Source: Thereva unica
Taxonomy: Eukaryota > Arthropoda > Insecta > Diptera > Therevidae
DNA: 64,000 nt
Reading direction: 5' to 3'
Assembly (NCBI GenBank): GCA_949987705.1
Contig: CATLJY010000192.1
Coordinates: forward strand, 1-64,000
Shown here: piece after piece, positions 1-8,509 of the stretch
Position numbering within the stretch: position 1 is the first letter of the stretch
How the letters are laid out: every line of letters starts with the position of its first letter
Program-made: the position numbers and the translations under genes
The notes under the pieces: model-generated
Database searches by the model: none
Told to the model about the DNA's origin: nothing
The model's input: only the letters and a program-made list of their open reading frames with translations

Positions 1-339
1 TTCGATGAATTAAGTGAATTTAAGTTATTGTCGATGTATTCGATGAATGTAAATTAATTTCGATGTATTAAGAGAATTTAAGATATTTTCGGTGTATTCG
101 ATGAATGTAACTTAATTTCGATGAATTAAGTGAATTTAAGTTATTTTCGATGTATTCGATGAATGTAAATTAATTTCGATGAATTAAGTGAATTTAAGTT
201 ATTTTCGATGTATGCGAGGAATGTAACTTAATTTCGCTGAATTAACTGAATTTAAGTTATTTTCGGTGTATTCGATGAATGTAACTTAATTTCGATGAAT
301 TAAGTGAACTTAAGCTATTTTCGATGTATTCGATGAATG

Positions 340-356
340 TAACTTAATTTAAGTTA
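340..356. other. 17-bp palindrome created by the short monomer
   Basis: TAACTTAATTTAAGTTA is palindromic around a single central T, with 8-bp arms. It exists only where a 39-bp or 30-bp short monomer follows a monomer ending TAACTTAAT, because the 19-bp deletion removes all but one base between the two arms. It recurs at most of the 32 short-monomer junctions. It is disrupted at 12447 and 25260 (one arm mutated), at 33304 (one extra A) and at 57505 (GAAACTTAAT). Confidence 0.85.
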
Positions 357-387
357 TTTTCGATGTATTCGATGAATGTAACTTAAT
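349..387 (+). repeat. 39-bp short monomer (first of 27)
   Basis: This monomer lacks 19 bp and consists of consensus positions 20-58 joined straight to the preceding monomer. A 5-bp direct repeat, AATTT, lies at both deletion ends. The same 39-bp form starts at 349, 2474, 4425, 9355, 11248, 12447, 13240, 16959, 20622, 22169, 24061, 25260, 26051, 28176, 34142, 35795, 37686, 38653, 42426, 44775, 47248, 49664, 54568, 54781, 56480, 57505 and 61137. Most follow a monomer carrying GAACTTAAGC, so one deletion followed by copying is the simplest origin. Two copies (12447 and 25260) share TTAAATTA in place of TTAAGTTA. Confidence 0.93.
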
Positions 388-3300
388 TTCGATGAATTAA
401 GTGAATTTAAGTTATTTTCGATGCATTCGATGAATGTAACTTAACTTCGATGAATTAAGTGAATTTGAGTTATTTCCGATGTATTCGATGAATGTAACAT
501 AATTTCGATGAATTAAGTGAATTTAAGTTATTTTCAATGTATTCGATGAATGTAACTTAATTTCGATGAAATAAGTGAATTTAAGTTATTTCCGATGTAT
601 TCGATGAATGTAACTTAATTTCGATGAATTAAGTGAAGCTAAGTTATTTCCGATGTATTCGATGAATGTAACTTAATTTCGATGAATTAAGTGAATTTAA
701 GTTATTGTCGATGTATTCGATGAATGTAAATTAATTTCGATGTATTAAGTGAATTTAAATTATTTTCTATGTGTTCGATGAATGTAACTTAAATTCGATG
801 TATTAAGTGAATTTAAGTTATTTTCGGTGTATTCGATGAATGTAACTTAATTTCGATGAATTGAGTGAATTCAAGTTAGTTTCGATGTATTCGATGAATG
901 TAACTTAAGTTCGATGAATTAAGTGAATTTAAGTTATTTCCGATGTATTCGATGAATGTAACTTAATTTCAATGAATTAAGTGAAGCTAAGTTATTTACG
1001 ATGTATTTGATGAATGTAACTAAATTTCGATGAATTAAGTGAATTTAAGTTATTGTCGATGTATTCGATGAATGTAAATTAATTTCGATGTATTAAGTGA
1101 ATTTAAGTTATTTTCGGTGTATTCGATTAATGTAACTTAATTTCGATGAATTAAGTGAATTTATATTATTGTCGATGTATTCGATGAATGTAACTTAATT
1201 TCGTTGTATTAAGTGAATTTAAGTTATTTTCGGTGTTTTCGATGAATGTAACTTAAATTCGATGTATTAAGTGAATTTAAGTTATTTTCGGTGTATTCGA
1301 TGAATGTAACTTAATTTCGATGAATTAAGTGAATTTAAGTTAGTTTCGATGTATTCGATGAATGTAACTTAATTTCGATGAATTAAGTGAATTTAAGTTA
1401 TTTTCGATGTATTCGATGAATGTAACTTAATTACGATGAATTAAGTGAATTTAAGTTATTGTCGATGTATTCGATAAATGTAACTTAATTTCGATTGATT
1501 AAGTGAATTTAAGTTATTTTCGATGTATTCGATGAATGTAACTTAATTTCGATGAAATAAGTGAATTTAGTTATTTTCGAAGAATTCGATGAATGTAACT
1601 TTATTTCGATGAATTAAGTGAATTTAAGTTAATTCGATGTATTCGATGAATGTAACTTAAATTCGATGTATTAAGTGAATTTAAGTTATTTTCGGTGTAT
1701 TCGATGAATGTAACTTAATTTCGATGAATTAAGTGAATTTAAGTTAGTTTCGATGTATTCGATGAATGTAACTTAATTTCGATGTAATAAGTGAATTTAA
1801 GTTATTTCCGATGTATTCAATGAATGTAACTTAATTTCGATGAATTAAGTGAAGCTAAGTTATTTCCGATGTATTCGATGAATGTAACTTAATTTCGATG
1901 AATTAAGTGAATTTAAGTTATTGTCGATGTATTCGATGAATGTAAATTAATTTCGATGTATTAAGTGAATTTAAGTTATTTTCTATGTGTTCGATGAATG
2001 TAACTTAAATTCGATGTATTAAGTGAATTTAAGTTATTTTCGGTGTATTCGATGAATGTAACTTAATTTCGATGAATTAAGTGAATTTAAGTTAGGTTCG
2101 ATGTATTCGATGAATGTAACTTAATTTCGATGAAATAAGTGAATTTAAGTTATTTCCGATGTATTCGATGAATGTAACTTAATTTCGATGAATTAAGTGA
2201 ATTTAAGTTATTGTCGATGTATTCGATGAATGTAAATTAATTTCGATGTATTAAGTGAATTTAAGTTATTTTCGGTGTATTCGATGAATGTAAATTAATT
2301 TCGATGAATTAAGTGAATTTAAGTTATTTTCGATGTATGCGATGAATGTAACTTAATTTCGCTGAATTAACTGAATTTAAGTTATTTTCGGTGTATTCGA
2401 TGAATGTAACTTAATTTCGATGAATTAAGTGAACTTAAGCTATTTTCGATGTATTCGATGAATGTAACTTAATTTAAGTTATTTTCGATGTATTCGATGA
2501 ATGTAACTTAATTTCGATGAATTAAGTGAATTTAAGTTATTTTCGATGCATTCGATGAATGTAACTTAATTTCGATGAAATAAGAGAATTTAAGTTATTT
2601 CCGATGTATTCGATGAATGTAACTTAATTTCGATCAACTAAGTGAATTTAAGTTATTTTCAATGTATTCGATGAATGTAACTTAATTTCAATTTATTAAG
2701 TGAATTTAAGTTATTTTCGATGTTTTCGATGACTGTAACTTAATTTTGATGTATTAAGTGAATTCAAGTTATTTTCGATGTATTCGATGAATGTAACTTA
2801 ATTTCGATGAATTAAGTGAAGCTAAGTTATTTCCGATGTATTCGATGAATGTAACTTAATTTCGATGAATTAAGTGAATTTAAGTTATTGTCGATGTATT
2901 CGATGAATGTAACTTAATTTCGTTGTATGAAGTGAATTTAAGTTATTTTCAGTGTATTCGATGAATGTAACTTAATTTCGATGAATTAAGTGAATTTAAG
3001 TTATTTTCGATGTATTCGATGAATGTAACTTAATTTCGATGAATTAAGTGAATTTAAGTTATTGTCGATGTATTCGATGAATGTAACATAATTTCGTTGT
3101 ATTAAGTGAATTTAAGTTATCTTCGATGTGTTCGATGAATGTAACTTAATTTCGCTGAATTAACTGAGTTTAAGTTATTTTCGATGTATTCGATGAATGT
3201 AACTTAATTTCGATGAATTAGGTGAATTTAAGTTAGTTTCGATGTATTCGATGAATATAACTTAATTTCGATGAATTAAGTGAATTTAAGTTATTTTCGA

Positions 3301-5682
3301 TGTATTCGATGAATGTAACTTAATTTCGGTGAATTAAGTGAATTTAAGTTACTGTCGATGTATTCGATAAATGTAACTTAATTTCGATTGATTAAGTGAA
3401 TTTAAGTTATTTTTAATGTATTCGATGAATGTAACTTAATTTCGATGAAATAAGTGAATTTAGTTATTTTCGAAGAATTCGATGAATGTAACTTTATTTC
3501 GATGAATTAAGTGAATTTAAGTTAATTCGATGTATTCGATGAATGTAACTTAAATTCGATGTATTAAGTGAATTTAAGTTATTTTCGGTGTATTCGATGA
3601 ATGTAACTTAATTTCGATGAATTAAGTGAATTTAAGTTAGTTTCGATGTATTCGATGAATGTAACTTAATTTCGATGAAATAAGTGAATTTAAGTTATTT
3701 CCGATGTATTCGATGAATGTAACTTAATTTCGATGAATTAAGTGAAGCTAAGTTATTTCCGATGTATTCGATGAATGTAACTTAATTTCGATGAATTAAG
3801 TGAATTTAAATTATTGTCGATGTATTCGATGAATGTAAATTAATTTCGATGTATTAAGTGAATTTAAGTTATTTTCTATGTGTTCGATGAATGTAACTTA
3901 AATTCGATGTATTAAATGAATTTAAGTTATTTTCGGTGTATTCGATAAATGTAACTTAATTTCGATGAATTAAGTGAATTTAAGTTAGTTTCGATGTATT
4001 CGATGAATGTAACCTAATTTCGATGAAATAAGTGAATTTAAGTTATTTCCGATGTATTCGATGAATGTAACTTAATTTCGATGAATTAAGTGAATTTAAG
4101 TTATTGTCGATGTATTCGATGAATGTAAATTAATTTCGATGTATTAAGAGAATTTAAGTTATTTTCGGTGTATTCGATGAATGTAACTTAATTTCGATGA
4201 ATTAAGTGAATTTAAGTTATTTTCGATGTATTCGATGAATGTAAATTAATTTCGATGAATTAAGTGAATTTAAATTATTTTCGATGTATGCGAGGAATGT
4301 AACTTAATTTCGCTGAATTAACTGAATTTAAGTTATTTTCGGTGTATTCGATGAATGTAACTTAATTTCGATGAATTAAGTGAACTTAAGCTATTTTCGA
4401 TGTATTCGATGAATGTAACTTAATTTAAGTTATTTTCGATGTATTCGATGAATGTAACTTAATTTCGATGAATTAAGTGAATTTAAGTTATTTTCGATGC
4501 ATTCGATGAATTTGAACTTAACTTCGATGAATTAAGTGAATTTGAGTTATTTCCGATGTATTCGATGAATGTAACATAATTTCGATGAATTAAGTGAATT
4601 TAAGTTATTTTCGATGTATTCGATGAATGTAACTTAATTTCGATGAACTAACTGCATTTAAGTTAATTTCGATGTATTCGATGAATGTAACTTAATTTCG
4701 ATGAAATAAGAGAATTTAAGTTATTTCCGATGTATTCGATGAATGTAACTTAATTTAGATGAATTAAGTGAATTTAAGTTATTTTCAATGTATTCGATGA
4801 ATGTAACTTAATTTCGATTTATTAAGTGAATTTAAGTTATTTTCGATGTTTCCGATGACTGTAACTTAATTTTGATGTATTAAGTGAATTTAAGTTATTT
4901 TCGATGTATTCGATGAATGTATCTTAATTTCGATGTATTAAGTGAATTTAAGTTATTTTCAATGTATTCGATGAATGTAACTTAATTTCGATGAATTAAG
5001 TGAATTTAAGTTATTGTCGATGTATTCGATGAATGTAACTTAATTTCGTTGTATGAAGTGAATTTAAGTTATTTTCGGTGTATTCGATGAATGTAACTTA
5101 ATTTCGATGAATTAAGTGAATTTAAGTTATTTTCGATGTATTCGATGAATGTAACTTAATTTCGATGAATTAAGTGAATTTAAGTTATTGTCGATGTATT
5201 CGATGAATGTAACTTAATTTCGTTGTATTAAGTGAATTTAAATTATCTTCGACGTGTTCGATGAATGTAACTTAATTTCGCTGAATTAACTGAGTTTAAG
5301 TTATTTTCGATGTTTTCGATGAATATAACTTAATTTCGACGAATTAAGTGAATTTAAGTTATTTTCGATGTATTCGATAAATGTAACTTAATTTCGATGA
5401 ATTAAGTGAATTTAAGTTATTTTCTATGTGTTCGATGAATGTAACTTAAATTCGATGTATTAAGTGAATTTAAGTTATTTTCGGTGTATTCGATGAATGT
5501 AACTTAATTTCGATGAATTAGGTGAATTTAAGTTAGTTTCGATGTATTCGATGAATATAACTTAATTTCGATGAATTAAGTGAATTTAAGTTATTTTCGA
5601 TGTATTCGATGAATGTAACTTAATTTCGATGAATTAAGTGAATTTAAGTTACTGTCGATGTATTCGATAAATGTAACTTAAT

Positions 5683-5731
5683 TTCGATTGATTAAGTGAA
5701 TTTAAGTTATTTTCGATGAATGTAACTTAAT
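5683..5731 (+). repeat. 49-bp monomer lacking one 9-bp sub-unit
   Basis: The monomer opens TTCGATTGATTAAG and lacks 9 bp at the doubled TTCGATG of half B, as expected for slippage between direct repeats 9 bp apart. The same form starts at 30,068 and 34,992. Other occurrences of the TTCGATTGATTAAG monomer, for example near 1,492 and 10,266, are full length, so the loss happened within this lineage. Confidence 0.88.
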
Positions 5732-7586
5732 TTCGATGAAATAAGTGAATTTAAGTTATTTTCGGTGTAATCGATGAATGTAACTTAATTTCGATGAATT
5801 AAGTGAATTTAAGTTAATTCGATGTATTCGATGAATGTAACTTAAATTCGATGTATTAAGTGAATTTAAGTTATTTTCTGTGTATTCGATGAATGTAACT
5901 TAATTTCGATGAATTAAGTGAATTTAAGTTAGTTTCGATGTATTCGATGAATGTAACTTAATTTCGAAGAAATAAGGGAATTTAAGTTATTTCCGATGTA
6001 TTCGATGAATGTAACTTAATTTCGATGAAATAAGTGAAGCTAAGTTATTTTCTATGTGTTCGATGAATGTAACTTAAATTCGATGTATTAAGTGAATTTA
6101 AGTTATTTTCGGTGTATTCAATGAATGTAACTTAATTTCGATGAATTAAGTGAATTTAAGTTAGTTTCGATGTATTCGATGAATGTAACCTAATTTCGAT
6201 GAAATAAGTGAATTTAAGTTATTTCCGATGCTTTCGATGAATGTAACTTAATTTCGATGAATTAAGTGAATTTAAGTTAGTTTCGATGTATTCGATGAAT
6301 GTAACCTAATTTCGATGATATAAGTGAATTTAAGTTATTTCCGATGTATTCGATGAATGTAACTTAATTTCGATGTATTAAGTGAATTTAAGTTATTTTC
6401 TATGTGTTCGATGAATGTAACTTAAATTCGATGTATTAAGTGAATTTAAGTTATTTTCGGTGTATTCGATGAATGTAACTTAATTTCGATGAATTGAGTG
6501 AATTTAAGTTAGTTTCGATGTATTCGATGAATGTAACCTAATTTCGATGAAATAAGTGAATTTAAGTTATTTCCGATGTATTCGATGAATGTAACTTAAT
6601 TTCGATGAATTAAGTGAATTTAAGTTATTGTCGATGTATTCGATGAATGTAAATTAATTTCGATGTATTAAGAGAATTTAAGTTATTTTCGGTGTATTCG
6701 ATGAATGTAACTTAATTTCGATGAATTAAGTGAATTTAAGTTATTTTCGATGTATTCGATGAATGTAAATTAATTTCGATGAATTAAGTGAATTTAAGTT
6801 ATTTTCGATGTATGCGATGAATGTAACTTAATTTCGCTGAATTAACTGAATTTAAGTTATTTTCGGTGTATTCGATGAATGTAACTTAATTTCGATGAAT
6901 TAAGTGAACTTAAGCTATTTTCGATGCATTCGATGAATGTAACTTAACTTCGATGAATTAAGTGAATTTGAGTTATTTCCGATGTATTCGATGAATGTAA
7001 CATAATTTCGATGAATTAAGTGAATTTAAGTTATTTTCGATGTATTCGATGAATGTAACTTAATTTCGATGAACTAACTGCATTTAAGTTAATTTCGATG
7101 TATTCGATGGATGTAACTTAATTTCGATGAAATAAGAGAATTTAAGTTATTTCCGATGTATTCGATGAATGTAACTTAATTTCGATGAATTAAGTGAATT
7201 TAAGTTATTTTCAATGTATTCGATGAATGTAACTTAATTTCGATTTATTAAGGGAATTTAAGTTATTTTCGATGTTTTCGATGACTGTAACTTAATTTTG
7301 ATGTATTAAGTGAATTTAAGTTATTTTCGATGTATTCGATGAATGTAACTTAATTTCAAAGAATTAAGTGAAGCTAAGTTATTTCCGATGTATTCGATGA
7401 ATGTAACTTATTTTCGATGAATTAAGTGAATTTAAGTTATTGTCGATGTATTCGATGAATGTAACTTAATTTCGTTGTATGAAGTGAATTTAAGTTATTT
7501 TCGGTGTATTCTATGAATGTAACTTAATTTCGATGAATTAAGTGAATTTAAGTTATTTTCGATGTATTCGATGAATGTAACTTAAT

Positions 7587-7615
7587 TTCGATGAATTAAG
7601 TGAATTTAAGTTATT
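7587..7615 (+). repeat. Half-unit A of the monomer (29 bp)
   Basis: This is the first 29 bp of the reference monomer. Aligned without gaps to the second half it is identical at 22 of 29 positions, including the opening TTCGATG, the ATT at 9-11, TGAAT at 15-19 and TAA at 21-23. It reads as TTCGATGAA, TTAAGTGAA, TTTAAGTTA and TT, three 9-bp pieces plus two bases. It lacks the second CG found in half B. Confidence 0.85.
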
Positions 7616-7631
7616 TTCGATGTATTCGATG
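7615..7631 (+). other. CENP-B-box-like 17-mer (partial match)
   Basis: The sequence TTTCGATGTATTCGATG fits the mammalian CENP-B box pattern NTTCGNNNNANNCGGGN at TTCG, A and CG, that is 7 of the 9 essential bases; the last two G bases are A and T here. It spans positions 29-45 of nearly every monomer. The CGGTG variant changes only an unconstrained base. Half A offers the TTCG and A but not the CG. Binding by a CENP-B or pogo-like protein is not shown, and AT-rich TTCG repeats could match by chance. Confidence 0.3.
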
Positions 7632-7644
7632 AATGTAACTTAAT
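7616..7644 (+). repeat. Half-unit B of the monomer (29 bp)
   Basis: This is the second 29 bp of the reference monomer, related to half A at 22 of 29 positions. It reads as TTCGATGTA, TTCGATGAA, TGTAACTTA and AT. The first two 9-bp pieces differ at one base. The 49-bp and 30-bp short monomers have lost one of these two pieces. Differences from half A are fixed across the window, so the 29-bp dimer formed before the array spread. Confidence 0.85.
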
Positions 7645-7659
7645 TTCGATGAATTAAGT
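7638..7659. other. Dyad symmetry at the monomer junction
   Basis: ACTTAATT is followed by the six bases TCGATG and then AATTAAGT, its exact reverse complement. The arms straddle the junction between adjacent monomers, so the dyad recurs every 58 bp wherever both monomers keep the consensus. Common variants that break it include GTAAATTAAT, ACCTAAT, GAAATAAG and TTAACTG. A second arm pair, TTAAGTTA (20-27) and TAACTTAA (50-57), lies 22 bases apart inside the monomer. Hairpin or cruciform potential is visible; any function is inference. Confidence 0.8.
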
Positions 7660-8454
7660 GAATTTAAGTTATTTTCGATGTGTTCGATGAATGTAACTTA
7701 ATTTCGATGAATTAACTGAATTTAAGTTATTTTCGATGTATTCGATGAATGTAACTTAATTTCGATGAATTAAGTGAATTTAAGTTATTTTCGATGTATT
7801 CGATAAATGTAACTTAATTTCGATGAATTAAGTGAATTTAAGTTATTTTCGATGTATTCGATGAATGTAACTTAATTTCGATGAATTAAGTGAATTTAAG
7901 TTATTTTCGATGTATTCGATAAATGTAACTTAATTTCGATGAATTAAGTGAATTTAAGTTATTTTCGATGTGTTCGATGAATGTAACTTAATTTCGCTGA
8001 ATTAACTGAATTTAAGTTATTTTCGATGTATTCGATGAATGTAACTTAATTTCGATGAATTAAGTGAATTTAAGTTATTTTCGATGTATTCGATAAATGT
8101 AACTTAATTTCGATGAATTAAGTGAATTTAAGTTATTTTCGATGTGTTCGATGAATGTAACTTAATTTCGCTGAATTAACTGAATTTAAGTTATTTTCGA
8201 AGAATTCGATGAATGTAACTTTATTTCGATGAATTAAGCGAATTTAAGTTAATTCGATGTATTCGATGAATGTAACTTAATTTCGAAGAATTAACTGAAT
8301 TTAAATTATTTTCGATGCTTTCGATGAATGTAACTGAATATCGATGAATTAAGTGAATTTAGTTATTTTCGATGTATTCGATGAATGTAACTTAATTTCG
8401 ATGAATTAATTGAACTTAAGCTATTTTCGATGTATTCGATGAATGTAACTTAAT

Positions 8455-8484
8455 TTAAGTTATTTTCGATGAATGTAACTTAAT
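8455..8484 (+). repeat. 30-bp doubly deleted monomer (first of 5)
   Basis: This carries the 19-bp deletion of the 39-bp form plus a second loss of 9 bp between the two TTCGATG repeats of half B. Copies start at 8455, 16059, 19722, 33304 and 40253. Each is preceded by a GAACTTAAGC monomer and shortly followed by a GTATCTTAAT variant, so they mark one recurring block. Confidence 0.9.
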
Positions 8485-8509
8485 TTCGATGAATTAAGTG
8501 AATTTAAGT

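Larger units (their letters stand above)
117..1835 (+). repeat. Higher-order block alpha, copy 1
   Basis: This 1.72-kb run of variant monomers recurs at 13,008-14,726 (offset 12,891) and at 25,820-27,537. Shared markers include TATGCGAGG, the GAACTTAAGC monomer followed by the 39-bp monomer, TTTGAG with ACATAAT, the TTTACGATGTATTTGATG monomer near 995, the GAATTTATATTATT monomer near 1,160 and the paired 57-bp monomers near 1,566-1,640. Copies differ at few visible bases, for example CGTTG near 1,202 against CGATG in copy 2. The two monomers before 117 are not shared, which marks the left edge. Confidence 0.85.
7587..7644 (+). repeat. Reference consensus monomer (58 bp)
   Basis: This copy matches the majority base at every position and serves as the reference; positions 1-58 below refer to it. 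Landmarks are TTCGATG at 1-7, 30-36 and 39-45; TTAAGTTA at 20-27; and TAACTTAA at 50-57. Three of its four C bases lie in CpG, each inside TCGA. Common variants elsewhere are CGGTG for CGATG at 32-36, ATTGTCG or TTCCG at 28-33, GTAAATTAAT at the end, TATGCGAGG at 37-45, GAACTTAAGC at 16-25, GAAGCTAAG at 16-24, GTTAGTTTCG at 24-33, and the 57-bp forms GTTAATTCG and GAATTTAGTTA, each with one base missing. Confidence 0.95.
7530..8190 (+). repeat. Consensus-rich homogeneous zone
   Basis: Monomers here are at or within one or two changes of consensus. They cycle through only three or four types: consensus, CGATAAATG, TGTTCGATG and TTCGCTG/TTAACTG. Successive CGATAAATG monomers lie 116 or 174 bp apart, so two- and three-monomer units are present. 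Comparable zones lie near 14.9-15.8, 18.8-19.45, 31.9-33.1, 39.35-39.98, 45.45-46.1 and 50.35-51.0 kb, always just before the CGAAGAATTCG monomer. Confidence 0.75.
1836..8484 (+). repeat. Higher-order region with variant monomers (first copy)
   Basis: This region holds 39-bp short monomers at 2474 and 4425, a 49-bp monomer at 5683, and a 30-bp monomer at its right end. It recurs at 27,538-33,333 with indels. The offset is 25,702 at the start, 25,528 around 3,459 and 4,104, and 24,385 around 6,628 and 6,906. The second copy therefore lost about 174 bp (three monomers) and later about 1,142 bp. Recurring marker order inside is ATTGTCG/GTAAATTAAT, TATGCGATG or TATGCGAGG, TTCGCTG, GAACTTAAGC, GCATTCG, TTTGAG, TTTATTAAG, GACTGTAAC and GAAGCTAAG. 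Confidence 0.75.

Noticed and set aside
340..356. Palindrome as an operator, terminator or replication origin
   Set aside because: It lies in a gene-free satellite, has no T-run terminator context, and is explained by the 19-bp deletion.
3250..3270. TATAAT-like promoter boxes in GAATATAAC variants
   Set aside because: These are single-base variants of GAATGTAAC in AT-rich repeats with nothing to transcribe beside them.
8330..8345. ATCGAT variants as special sites
   Set aside because: They come from single substitutions (AATATCGATG, TAATCGATG) that are simply carried with their blocks.
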